Of a stretch of DNA of 29,664 bases, positions 8,633-16,190 are shown one piece after another. This DNA comes from CAZIUL01 sp964542475 (GTDB taxonomy: Bacteria > Planctomycetota > B15-G4 > CAYZWU01). The DNA is taken from the NCBI GenBank assembly GCA_964542475.1, contig CAZIUL010000052.1:1-29664 (forward strand), in the 5' to 3' direction. The position numbers were made by a program, and so were the translations under genes. A model generated the notes under the pieces. The model was not told the DNA's origin and made no database searches. It worked only from the letters and a program-made list of their open reading frames with translations. Numbering within the stretch: the first letter of the stretch is position 1; every line of letters starts with the position of its first letter.

Positions 8633-9052
8633 GTTTCAGCTCCATTAATAATCACTCGGTCAATGAACATTTCTTGTCCACATTTTCATCGTGAGACTAA
8701 CGCTTTAATTAAAAGAACGTTACGTACAGAGCCCCAGACCTCTTCAGGAATGTGGCTTTCGACTAAAGAGGTTCCATAAATGTAAGCGAGTCTGCGTGAC
8801 GGGAACTGCAATGAAGTATGAATATTTTTATTCGGGGGATACATTACTTGTTTATTGGGCGTTGGGGCAGAGAGGGGTTATCTTCGGGCATGCGGCTCGT
8901 GGCAATTATAAGCAGAGGGCTGGAGTTCGCGTTCACGGGTTCCCTTTGGACCGCCATGCAGCCTGGCAGCACAGGAACGTTTCAGCATTCTCGAGGGTAC
9001 TTCCCGTAATCATTGACCAAGACCTGACTCTATCGATCCACGACCTCTTTCC
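8633..9052. other. 420-bp intergenic region, no supported gene
   Basis: The region lies upstream of the secreted-protein gene and downstream of the second glutamine synthetase gene. It is more AT-rich than its surroundings in its left half (TTTAATTAAAAG near 8704). A plus-strand reading frame at 8796-9059 would give 87 residues, but it has no good ribosome-binding site, resembles nothing I know and overlaps the end of the glutamine synthetase gene. A weak hairpin (CCTCTT at 9044-9049, AAGAGG at 9058-9063) spans the glutamine synthetase stop. It presumably contains the secreted-protein promoter. Confidence 0.5.
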
Positions 9053-10414
9053 TCAGTAAGAGGCCAGGTACCGGTCGATCTCCCACTGCGTGACATCGGA
9101 CACATACTGCTGCCATTCTATGCTTTTAGCGTGCAGGAAGTACTCAAGGCAGTGCTTGCCCAGGACGCCGGAAATCACGGGATTCTCTATCAGCGACTTG
9201 AGCGCTTCTTCCAGGTTGGCTGGAAGCGACCCGATGCTTTTCTCTTTCCGCTCCTCGTCGCTCATGAGGTAGATGTTTCCAACGACAGGATTCGGCGGAG
9301 AGAGCTTTCGCTCGATGCCGTCGAGTCCTGCGCCTAGAATGGCGGCGACAGTGAAGTAGGGGTTGCACGACGGGTCGGGAGAGCGGATCTCCATGCGGGC
9401 TCCGGTGCCTCGCTTGGCCGGGATCCTGCATAACGGCGATCGGTTCCTCTCGGACCATGCGATGTGCGTGGGAGCCTCGAAGCCGGGAACCAGGCGCTTG
9501 TAAGAGTTGATGAGCGGATTTGCCAGCGCGGTTATCGCTCTCGCGTGCAGCAAAACGCCGGCGATGAACTGGTAGGCTGTTTCGCTCAAGCCACGTTCCC
9601 CTTCCGGATCATCGAACACGTTGGTGTCGCCTTTGAAGAGCGATACGTGGCAGTGCATGCCGGATCCGTTTATCCCGAAAACCGGTTTCGGCATGAATGT
9701 GGCGTGCAGGTTGTAATCGAGCGCCACCTTGCGTACCACCATCTTGAATGTGGCTATGTTGTCAGCCTGTGCGAGCGCCGGCTCGTACTTAAAATCGATT
9801 TCATGCTGGCCAGGCGCAACCTCGTGATGAGCTGTCTCGACCTCGAACCCCATCTCGTCGAGGATGTTCACCATTTCGCGCCTGGCGATCTCCCCCTGGT
9901 CGATCGGTGTCAGGTCGAAGTAGCCGCCCGAGTCGTGTGTCGTTGTGGTTGGCCCGTTGTCGGAGTTCCGCTGGAAGAGAAAAAACTCGGCTTCCGGCCC
10001 GACCACCATCTCGTATCCGATCTCCCCGGCTCTTGCGATCTGGCGCTTGAGTATGGTTCTGCAGCATCCGTCGAAATCCGTTCCATCCGGTTTCTTGATG
10101 TCGCAGATCAGCCGGGCCACCTTTCCCTGCCCGGTCTTTTCTTCCCATGGGAGCACGCAGTAGGTGTCAGGGTCGGGAGCGAGCTTCATGTCCGATTCCT
10201 CGATCCTCACGAACCCTTCGATGGATGAGCCGTCGAAAAGGATCTCTCCGTTAAGCGCCTTGTCGAACTGGCTCTGCGGAATCTCGACATTCTTGTTGAT
10301 ACCCATGATGTCGATGAACTGCAGGCGAACGAAACGGACTCCCTCTTCCTCCAGCCTGTTTTTGATCGCCTTTATCTTGCCTGAAAAATCTGAATGGTTG
10401 CAGGCGCTGGGCAT
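9053..10414 (-). CDS. glnA: Glutamine synthetase, type I (alpha-like)
   Basis: This cytoplasmic dodecameric enzyme makes glutamine from glutamate, ammonia and ATP. The 453 residues carry all hallmarks: FDGSSIEGF, the metal-binding GPEAEFFLF, GQHEIDF, GSGMHCHVS, NSYKRLVPGFEAP and RSPDPSCNPY. The stretch SSIEGFVRIEESDM closely resembles the feedback-inhibited GSI-alpha enzymes of Bacillus type, whose Arg at this place mediates glutamine inhibition. The adenylylation-site tyrosine motif NLYDLP of the beta type is replaced by NIYLMSDEERKEK, so control by adenylylation is unlikely. The ribosome-binding site AGGAG precedes the ATG. The gene starts 21 bp after the stop of another glutamine synthetase gene, so the two are probably co-transcribed. 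Confidence 0.96.
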   Translation of the reverse strand: MPSACNHSDFSGKIKAIKNRLEEEGVRFVRLQFIDIMGINKNVEIPQSQFDKALNGEILFDGSSIEGFVRIEESDMKLAPDPDTYCVLPWEEKTGQGKVARLICDIKKPDGTDFDGCCRTILKRQIARAGEIGYEMVVGPEAEFFLFQRNSDNGPTTTTHDSGGYFDLTPIDQGEIARREMVNILDEMGFEVETAHHEVAPGQHEIDFKYEPALAQADNIATFKMVVRKVALDYNLHATFMPKPVFGINGSGMHCHVSLFKGDTNVFDDPEGERGLSETAYQFIAGVLLHARAITALANPLINSYKRLVPGFEAPTHIAWSERNRSPLCRIPAKRGTGARMEIRSPDPSCNPYFTVAAILGAGLDGIERKLSPPNPVVGNIYLMSDEERKEKSIGSLPANLEEALKSLIENPVISGVLGKHCLEYFLHAKSIEWQQYVSDVTQWEIDRYLASY

Positions 10415-10435
10415 CGGGTTTCTCCTGAATAAGGT

Positions 10436-11809
10436 TTAAAGGTTGAAATAGAGGGAGTATTCGTTCGGGTTTGGCATGCTTGCCATTGTCTGGACATCCT
10501 GCCACTTGAGTTTGAGCCACTGGTCGATAAGGCCTGCGCTGAAAACATTGTCCCTGAGGAGAAAATCGCGGTCCTTGTCCAGGGAGTCGAGGGCTTCGTT
10601 CAGATCCCTTGGCAGGAGCCCGAACTCGGTGCTCTTGTCACAGTCCTTGGAATCCGCGGGGCCCCAGCCCTCCTTGACCGGATCCGTCTTGTTGAGGATG
10701 CCGTCGATTCCTGCCATGAGCAGTGCCGCGTTGCACAGGTAGGGATTGCATGTTGCATCGGGCGGCCTGTACTCGAGCCGTGTTTCCTTCGGGTCTGACA
10801 CGTAGGAGGGGATGCGTACGGTTGAGGTGCGGTTGGCCAGTCCGTAGGTGATCGACACCGGAGCTTCGAATCCGCGCACCAGCCTCTTGTACGAGTTGGT
10901 CGACGGGTTCGTAAAGGCGCACAGAGCCGGCGCGTGTTTCAGGAGGCCGCCGATGTAGTAGAGCCCGGTTTTGCTGAAGTTGCCGTAAGCTCCTTTTTTG
11001 TAAAAGATGTTTACACTGTTTTTGATCAGGAACTGGTGAATGTGCATGCCGGAGCCTGGGTGCTTGTACATCGGCTTGGGCATGAAAGTCACACGGAGAC
11101 CTTTTTCAGCGGCAAGGTTGAAGAGAATGTGCTTGGTCAACACGGTCTCGTCCGACTTGACGAGCATCGGCCCGAAACTGGTTTCGATCTCCTGCTGTCC
11201 TCGCTCGCCTGTTTCGTGGTGGTGGTACTTCACCTCGAAGCCAAGATCGTGGAGGATTTCCGTCACCTCGTTGCGGAACGCGGAGTACATGTCGAACGGT
11301 TTCGCAGCGTGGTAGGCGTTGTACTTGAAGTCCTCATCGAGTGTCAGGTGATAGTATGCCTCGGAATCGCTTGTCTTGAACTTCACGTCAGGGAAAACGT
11401 AGAACTCGTACTCCGGACCCAACACGGCATTGTCCGCAATTCCTTTTTCTTTAAGGAGCGTCAACGCGTTGCTTGCCACTCCTCTGGGGTCCTGGGAAAA
11501 ACGGGTCCTTTTGTCATCGGTCAGGTGGATGCTGGTGAAAAAGAGGAGCGACGGCACATCCCCGAACGGGTCCGTGCGCATGCTGTCAAGGTCCGGGAGC
11601 AGAATCATGTCCGAATGCTGCACCTCGAGAAAGCCGTACGATGAGCCGTCGAAGCCTACTCCGTTTGTTACAAATCCCCTGTTGAAGTTGTGAGCAGGGA
11701 CGGAAACCATGTGAGCACGGCCTATGAGATCCAAGGTTAGAAGGTTGATCATCTTGATCCCTTTTTCCTGGATCGTGCTCTGTACCTGCTTTAAGCTATT
11801 CGGTTTCAT
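10436..11809 (-). CDS. glnA: Second, divergent type I glutamine synthetase
   Basis: This 457-residue enzyme belongs to the glutamine synthetase superfamily, with complete active-site motifs: FDGSSYGF, GPEYEFYVF, GQQEIETSF, GSGMHIHQF, NSYKRLVRGFEAP and RPPDATCNPYLCNAAL. It differs strongly from its downstream neighbour. It has the histidine-rich KYHHHETGERGQQE and a shorter loop at the adenylylation site (KSTEFGLLPRDLNEAL), with no tyrosine there. The chosen ATG at 11809 has AAGGTG 5 nt upstream; a GTG at 11860 in frame would add 17 residues unlike the family. It is first in a likely two-gene operon. It may be a true glutamine synthetase of another subclass or a relative acting on another amine; motif retention favours glutamine synthesis. 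Confidence 0.9.
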   Translation of the reverse strand: MKPNSLKQVQSTIQEKGIKMINLLTLDLIGRAHMVSVPAHNFNRGFVTNGVGFDGSSYGFLEVQHSDMILLPDLDSMRTDPFGDVPSLLFFTSIHLTDDKRTRFSQDPRGVASNALTLLKEKGIADNAVLGPEYEFYVFPDVKFKTSDSEAYYHLTLDEDFKYNAYHAAKPFDMYSAFRNEVTEILHDLGFEVKYHHHETGERGQQEIETSFGPMLVKSDETVLTKHILFNLAAEKGLRVTFMPKPMYKHPGSGMHIHQFLIKNSVNIFYKKGAYGNFSKTGLYYIGGLLKHAPALCAFTNPSTNSYKRLVRGFEAPVSITYGLANRTSTVRIPSYVSDPKETRLEYRPPDATCNPYLCNAALLMAGIDGILNKTDPVKEGWGPADSKDCDKSTEFGLLPRDLNEALDSLDKDRDFLLRDNVFSAGLIDQWLKLKWQDVQTMASMPNPNEYSLYFNL

Positions 11810-11857
11810 ATTGCACCTTGAATTTGCGGGCCGCTTCGTGGCAACCCTGTCAGAGAG

Positions 11858-11872
11858 CACGGCAGTGCCGTG
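11858..11872. promoter_or_regulatory. 15-nt perfect palindrome in glutamine synthetase leader
   Basis: CACGGCAGTGCCGTG is a perfect palindrome around its central base and lies 49 bp upstream of the first glutamine synthetase start. It could be an operator or an RNA hairpin in the leader. Upstream on the minus strand a TATAAT sequence (near 11911-11906) is preceded at 17 bp by GTGACT, a possible sigma-70 promoter, which would place the palindrome inside the transcribed leader. No known operator consensus is recognised. Confidence 0.35.
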
Positions 11873-11922
11873 TCTACATTTGCGGCAGCAGCAATGAAAC
11901 CGATATTATAATGGAAGGACAA

Positions 11923-11951
11923 GGGGCAGTCACCTTTTTAGTGACTGCCCC
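11923..11951 (-). terminator. Strong hairpin after hsp20 (probable terminator)
   Basis: A perfect 11-bp stem (GGGGCAGTCAC at 11923-11933, GTGACTGCCCC at 11941-11951) with a 7-nt loop lies 8 nt past the hsp20 stop. On the minus strand it is followed by TTGTCCTTCC, a weak T tract. Its position between hsp20 and the glutamine synthetase operon suits termination of hsp20 transcription. Confidence 0.55.
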
Positions 11952-11959
11952 CGTAAAAG

Positions 11960-12400
11960 TTATTTGCTTTTGATTGGGATCGCCCGGGCTTTTGCGGATT
12001 CACTCTTTTTGATGCGGATTGTCAGGACGCCGTTTTCGCAATCCGCAGACACTTTTTCCGCATCAGCTTCCGGGGGAAGCCGAACCTTTCGGGTAAATTC
12101 GCCGTAAACGCTTTCCAGGCGGTGGTAGTTACAGCCCTTTTCCTCGTGGCTGGACTTCTTTTCCCCGGAAATGGTCAAGATCCCTTCCTCGATGCCGATT
12201 TTCAGATCTTCGGATTTAACGCCCGCAACCTCGGCCGAGATCATGAACTCATCCTCGTTCGAAGCGATGTTCACTGCCGGGAGGAACTTTTCCGAAGCCC
12301 CTTCGCCTAAGAGTTCACCGGAAAAAAACGGCGCAAACCAGCTTTCGATGTTCCTCGAAGATGGGAAAAGGTTGTTGTTGTGATAGTTGACAAGTTTCAT
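11960..12400 (-). CDS. Small heat-shock protein, Hsp20/alpha-crystallin family
   Basis: This ATP-independent holdase binds unfolding proteins and forms cytoplasmic oligomers. The 146 residues comprise an N-terminal arm (about 1-38), the alpha-crystallin domain (about 40-135) and a short C-terminal tail. Diagnostic stretches are ISAEVAGVKSEDLKI, LTISGEKK, GEFTRKVRLP and the ENGVLTIRIKK consensus near the end. The tail has IPI, the I-x-I motif that docks subunits. An excellent ribosome-binding site GGAGGTG lies before the ATG. The upstream region has an inverted repeat overlapping a possible promoter, but no CIRCE element or clear sigma-32 promoter is seen. It is followed by a strong hairpin, so it is probably monocistronic. 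Confidence 0.95.
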   Translation of the reverse strand: MKLVNYHNNNLFPSSRNIESWFAPFFSGELLGEGASEKFLPAVNIASNEDEFMISAEVAGVKSEDLKIGIEEGILTISGEKKSSHEEKGCNYHRLESVYGEFTRKVRLPPEADAEKVSADCENGVLTIRIKKSESAKARAIPIKSK

Positions 12401-12434
12401 TTTACACCTCCGTTGTTCCTTGAAACATTGATAT

Positions 12435-12474
12435 TTACTAACCTGGTCGGTATGGTATTATCAAGTGTCATACC
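12435..12474 (-). promoter_or_regulatory. Candidate hsp20 promoter with overlapping inverted repeat
   Basis: On the minus strand TTGATA (12464-12459) is separated by 18 bp from TAGTAA (12440-12435), a moderate sigma-70-like match 35 bp from the hsp20 start. A perfect 6-bp inverted repeat GGTATG/CATACC (12449-12454 and 12469-12474, 14-bp spacer) overlaps the -35 box, which is the arrangement expected of a repressor site. The regulator is not identified. Confidence 0.35.
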
Positions 12475-12610
12475 AAAGGCAAAAAAAAGTGAAACATTTG
12501 TATCTTTAGCTTATTTAACAGGTAATGATTGTGTGGTTCAGGGAATGAAAAGAGTGTCGACTCCGGCTGGTGTCAATCAGGCAGGTTAGGCGGCCAAAAT
12601 GGCAGTTTAG

Positions 12611-13396
12611 TTATTTCTGTTGTCTGTCTTTTCCGGCATCATCTGAAGGATGAGTTTTGTGGTGCACGCCATCCGGGGGCAGCTTGATCTTGGGGAAAAA
12701 CTCGCTGAATGCCGTATCGAAAAACCTGAAAAGACTCATGGTATTTTCAAGCCTCGCCTTGTTTTCGAGTATAGCCTGGATGCTTTCCTCGGAAAGCAGG
12801 ATCTGCTCTGGATCGATCCGCGGCAGCAGGCTGCTCCCTATCGATTCCTTTGAAACGCTAAACTGAGAGAACTGCTCGTTTTCCATGGCTGGGGACGGGT
12901 TTTCACCTTCAGATGAAAACGCGGAGTCAAAGGCCTTTCTGAGCTGTTTCAAGCCTTGGAGCGCTTTTGGGTGTTCAGCGTACCTCAAGATGAGCAGAAA
13001 CTGGCTGCTAATCCAGTAGTACTCGGTAGGTGACATACAGGTTTCATCAAGAGCCGCGATATGAATCCCGCCCATCTCGGCAGGAATGTCGAAAGACATG
13101 GAGAACTTCGAAAAGCCCGAGGTCTCCTCGTCTTCGAAAAGGCCGGTTAAGTTCTCCAGGTTGCTTTTCAGCGTTTCACGACAGGCAGCGAACCGTTCGA
13201 CCTGTTCTGAGGACAGGATGCTCTTGTCCGGTTTTTCGAACCGGTATTTATCGTCGAGCTTTATGTATTGGACCTTGACCTCATCGAGCTCTTCGGTCAT
13301 CTGCTCGAGTTGCTTGTAAATGTAATGTCCGCCGAAGATGACCAGGATGATGCAGATAACGACAAAAAGCCCGCAGCCGATCAGCCAGTAGCGCAT
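12611..13396 (-). CDS. Membrane-anchored protein of unknown function
   Basis: I do not recognise this 261-residue protein. It starts with a single transmembrane helix (about 4-25, YWLIGCGLFVVICIILVIFG) followed by a helical, acidic stretch likely to form a short coiled coil (KQLEQMTEELDEVKV). The remainder is soluble, helix-rich and contains EYYWISSQFLLILRYAEHP near its middle. It ends in a polar, low-complexity tail (HHKTHPSDDAGKDRQQK). The topology suggests a periplasmic or cytoplasmic domain tethered to the inner membrane. An AAGGA ribosome-binding site lies about 9 nt before the ATG. It sits between hsp20 and the oxidoreductase gene on the same strand, with gaps of about 90 bp downstream of the oxidoreductase and 210 bp before hsp20, so it could be transcribed with the oxidoreductase gene. 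Confidence 0.7.
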   Translation of the reverse strand: MRYWLIGCGLFVVICIILVIFGGHYIYKQLEQMTEELDEVKVQYIKLDDKYRFEKPDKSILSSEQVERFAACRETLKSNLENLTGLFEDEETSGFSKFSMSFDIPAEMGGIHIAALDETCMSPTEYYWISSQFLLILRYAEHPKALQGLKQLRKAFDSAFSSEGENPSPAMENEQFSQFSVSKESIGSSLLPRIDPEQILLSEESIQAILENKARLENTMSLFRFFDTAFSEFFPKIKLPPDGVHHKTHPSDDAGKDRQQK

Positions 13397-13486
13397 TATC
13401 CGTGTTCCTTACAGTTTCCGTGTGCTGATGTTTATTTTCTCTGTCCCGCTCCGTTCAATGGGGGCGTATGGTGTCCGGGATCTTTC

Positions 13487-14545
13487 TCAGAGAAGCTTTC
13501 CCTTTTTGAAGATCTCCTCTACGAGAGCGATATCTTCGATGCAGTCTTCACCCGGCGCCCTGAAGCCGCCGATGCCGGCGGCCGCGCCTGTGAACCCCGC
13601 GGCCTGGAGCATCAACGACCAGAGCCTCGGGCTGTGGAGGGTGTGTGTTTTTCCGGCATGGCCGTCGCTTCTATAGATCTCGACCACGGCCGACGCCTGC
13701 ATACGCAGAGGAGGGGGAGTTTTCAGGGTCAGCCTGCCCTTTTCAAAGGTAAAGGCTGTTTCTTCCTGCCATTCGTGCGCGTTTGACGAGGTTCCGCGCA
13801 GGCATACCGGTACCCCGTCGGCCCCGAACGATGTGGTATGCGACACGGTCTGGTTCCTGTTCGATATCAGGGCATGCACGAAGCGGAGCTCGCTTTGAGG
13901 AAGAAGGTAGCGGATCAGGTTGATGTTGTGAATGTAGACCGTCAGGTACTCCATGAAAGCGGGTTTTGCGTCATACTTGACAAAATCGGGGTAGCTTGTT
14001 TGTGGATGCTCGGGTGGGGGCTCGTCCGGAAAGTCGATGGGCGGTCGGATTTCGTTTATCCAGTCGCCACCGAAACAATGCGCATCCACCCGCAGCAGCG
14101 CGCCCATTTCCCCTGTTTCCATGATGCGGTTAAGCTCTGTCCTGGCCGCATCAACGCCGATGTCGTACCGTTTCAAGCAACTGACGCCGTAGACTATCTC
14201 GTTTTCTTGGGCGAGCTTGACGAGTTTTGCCGCGTCCTCCAGGCGGGTCGACATGGGGTTCCCTGTCAAAAGGTGTTTGCCTTTTGACAGAACCTTATGG
14301 GCCAGGTTGAATGTGTTCGAAGGATGCTGGCAGCAGATCACCGCGTCAAGCTCCGGGTCATCGAGAAGCTTGTCAAGGCTGGTGTAAGTCCTGGGAATCC
14401 TGTACTTGGCAGCCACTGATTTGAGCAGCCTGGGGCGCACATCGCAAAGCGCTGTCACCTCGCACTCGGGAGTTCTGATGTAGTTGTCGAGGTGAGCCAC
14501 CTGGCCCATGAAGCCGATGCCGATAAAGCCAACTTTTACTATCAA
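13487..14545 (-). CDS. Gfo/Idh/MocA-family NAD(P)-dependent oxidoreductase
   Basis: The protein has an N-terminal Rossmann fold (VGFIGIGFMGQ) and a C-terminal substrate-binding domain of the Gfo/Idh/MocA family, whose members oxidise or reduce sugars, inositols and related compounds. The TTG at 14545 is chosen as start, giving 352 residues, because the dinucleotide-binding strand then begins at residue 4 as usual and a GGAA stretch precedes it. A longer in-frame start at 14686 would add 47 residues with no family resemblance and would overlap the divergent lpdA promoter region. The EKP catalytic-lysine motif is replaced by GNP (residues 95-97, HLLTGNPMST), so canonical hydride-transfer chemistry is doubtful. 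The substrate is unknown. Confidence 0.85.
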   Translation of the reverse strand: MIVKVGFIGIGFMGQVAHLDNYIRTPECEVTALCDVRPRLLKSVAAKYRIPRTYTSLDKLLDDPELDAVICCQHPSNTFNLAHKVLSKGKHLLTGNPMSTRLEDAAKLVKLAQENEIVYGVSCLKRYDIGVDAARTELNRIMETGEMGALLRVDAHCFGGDWINEIRPPIDFPDEPPPEHPQTSYPDFVKYDAKPAFMEYLTVYIHNINLIRYLLPQSELRFVHALISNRNQTVSHTTSFGADGVPVCLRGTSSNAHEWQEETAFTFEKGRLTLKTPPPLRMQASAVVEIYRSDGHAGKTHTLHSPRLWSLMLQAAGFTGAAAGIGGFRAPGEDCIEDIALVEEIFKKGKLL

Positions 14546-14624
14546 TGTTCCGGTTCCGAAAGTAATGAGGTTTCCAGGATGGAAAAAAGACCTGATCCTG
14601 GTAGTATCGAGCTCTTGAAGGTCT

Positions 14625-14647
14625 TTCCCGCCATCAATGGGCGGGAA
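14625..14647. promoter_or_regulatory. Hairpin/operator candidate between oxidoreductase and lpdA
   Basis: A perfect 8-bp inverted repeat TTCCCGCC/GGCGGGAA with a 7-nt spacer lies in the 155-bp divergent intergenic region, about 55 bp upstream of lpdA. It could serve as a dimeric-regulator site for either gene. TATGAT/GATAAT sequences further toward lpdA (near 14663-14670) could be a -10 box. Confidence 0.35.
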
Positions 14648-14700
14648 CAAGAACACGTTTCTATGATAATTAGTGGAGAAAAACAAGGGGGTTTGAGCAA

Positions 14701-16104
14701 GTGAATGACAAAGAGTTTGATCTGCTGGTTATCGGTTCCGGTCCGGGTGGGTACGTGGCAGCGATACGCGCGGCCCAGCTCGGCATGAATGTGGGGCTCG
14801 TGGAGAAGGACAAGCTGGGCGGTGTCTGCCTCAACTACGGGTGCATACCGACCAAGGCCCTCTTGAAGAGCGCGGAGGTGGCTCAAACACTTCACAAGGC
14901 CGCAGACTTCGGCTTGTCTGCTGAAAACGTGGCTCACGACTTCGAAAAGATCATCGAAAGGAGCCGTACGGTCGCCGGCCAGGTCTCCAAGGGGATCGAA
15001 TTCCTGATGAAGAAAAACAAGATCGTTGTCATCAACGGGAGGGCGGAATGTGTTGCTCCCGGGGAGGCGGCGGTTTTCGATGGTGATGGAAACCGGACAG
15101 GCACGTGCAAGTCACCGCACATCATTCTCTGTACCGGGGGTCGAGCCCGCGAAATTCCGGGAACCCCTTTCGATGGAGAGCTCGTCATCAGCAGCAAGGA
15201 GGCAATGACGCTAGGTATGAGACCACGGTCCATGGTGATAATAGGCGCCGGGGCCATCGGGATGGAGTTCGCTTATTTTTACCGTTCGCTAGGCACGGAA
15301 GTCACAATCGTCGAGATGCTGCCCAACCTCCTGCCGATCGAGGACGAGGAGGTTTGCAAGGTGCTCGAGCGCTCGTTCAGGAAGATGAAGGTAAAGTTTT
15401 TCACAGGCGCCCGAGTGACCGGGATCAACCGTTCAGGGGATGAGGCACTGGTCGAACTCGTTGACAAGAAGGGGAGCGAAAAAACACTGGATGCTGAAAA
15501 GGTGCTCGTTGCCATAGGCGTTAGAGGAAACGTGGAGAACCTGGGCCTCGATTCGCTCGGAGTCGAGCACGAGAAGTCGTTCATCAAGGTCGACAAGAGC
15601 TACCGGACCTCGGTGGAAGGTTTGTACGCGATCGGCGATGTCATCGGGCCGCCGCTGCTTGCGCACGTGGCTTCGCACGAAGGGCTCGTCTGCGTGGAGA
15701 GGATTGCCGGCGAAGAGGTCGCTGACATCGATTACGACTCGATCCCCGGGTGCACCTACTGCCAGCCGCAGGTTGCAAGCATCGGCTTGAGCGAGGCACA
15801 GGCCAAGGAGAGGTTCGGCGAGGTGAAGGTCGGCAGGTTTCAGTTCCGCGGCCTTGGAAAAGCCGTGGCAAGCGGAAACATCGACGGGCTCGTCAAGCTC
15901 GTTTTCGATGCCAAGGACGAAAAGCTCGCGGGCGCCCATATCGTGGGTCATGACGCCACGGAGCTTCTTGGGGAGCTGATACTCGCCAAGGCCGCGGGCT
16001 GCACGCGTTCGCTCATCAGCCATACCATGCACGCCCATCCCACCTTTTCCGAGGCGGTGATGGAGGCTGCGCTCGATGCGGGCGGGGAAGCGATCCACGT
16101 GTAG
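14701..16104 (+). CDS. lpdA: Dihydrolipoamide dehydrogenase (E3)
   Basis: This FAD flavoprotein reoxidises dihydrolipoyl groups of 2-oxoacid dehydrogenase complexes or the glycine cleavage H protein, with NAD+ as acceptor. The 467 residues have GSGPGGYVAAIRAAQLG for FAD binding, the redox disulfide C43/C48 in GGVCLNYGCIPTK, a second dinucleotide fold IIGAGAIGMEFAYFYRSLG for NAD, the GLYAIGDV FAD motif and the C-terminal HAHPTFSE active-site pair. The GTG start is supported by AAGGGGG about 10 nt upstream. No E1, E2 or glycine-cleavage genes are adjacent, so the partner complex cannot be told from the window. The TAG stop lies inside a REP-like palindrome. Confidence 0.96.
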   Translation: MNDKEFDLLVIGSGPGGYVAAIRAAQLGMNVGLVEKDKLGGVCLNYGCIPTKALLKSAEVAQTLHKAADFGLSAENVAHDFEKIIERSRTVAGQVSKGIEFLMKKNKIVVINGRAECVAPGEAAVFDGDGNRTGTCKSPHIILCTGGRAREIPGTPFDGELVISSKEAMTLGMRPRSMVIIGAGAIGMEFAYFYRSLGTEVTIVEMLPNLLPIEDEEVCKVLERSFRKMKVKFFTGARVTGINRSGDEALVELVDKKGSEKTLDAEKVLVAIGVRGNVENLGLDSLGVEHEKSFIKVDKSYRTSVEGLYAIGDVIGPPLLAHVASHEGLVCVERIAGEEVADIDYDSIPGCTYCQPQVASIGLSEAQAKERFGEVKVGRFQFRGLGKAVASGNIDGLVKLVFDAKDEKLAGAHIVGHDATELLGELILAKAAGCTRSLISHTMHAHPTFSEAVMEAALDAGGEAIHV

Positions 16105-16167
16105 GGGCGCGCCTGTGTGTGCGCCCTCGTGTGCTTGTGCCCTCCGACCACAGAGGGTTGCCCCTAC
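16101..16167. repeat. REP-like palindrome between lpdA and hisS
   Basis: GTAGGGGC (16101-16108) and its exact complement GCCCCTAC (16160-16167) bound a 67-bp GC-rich, GTGC-rich segment between two convergent genes. The left arm contains the lpdA stop codon. It resembles the GTAGGGGC...GCCCCTAC palindromes spread through many bacterial genomes and may double as a bidirectional terminator. Confidence 0.5.
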
Positions 16168-16190
16168 GTCATCCGGGCGCGTAACGACTG

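Noticed and set aside
8796..9059. 87-residue plus-strand reading frame in the large intergenic region
   Set aside because: No ribosome-binding site, no recognisable motif, overlap with the end of the glutamine synthetase gene; probably chance.
11810..11860. GTG start 17 codons upstream of the first glutamine synthetase
   Set aside because: The extra residues do not resemble the family, they span a palindrome, and AAGGTG precedes the ATG at 11809.
14546..14686. N-terminal extension of the Gfo/Idh/MocA gene
   Set aside because: It would precede the Rossmann fold with about 47 unrelated residues and cover the divergent lpdA upstream region; the TTG at 14545 fits better.
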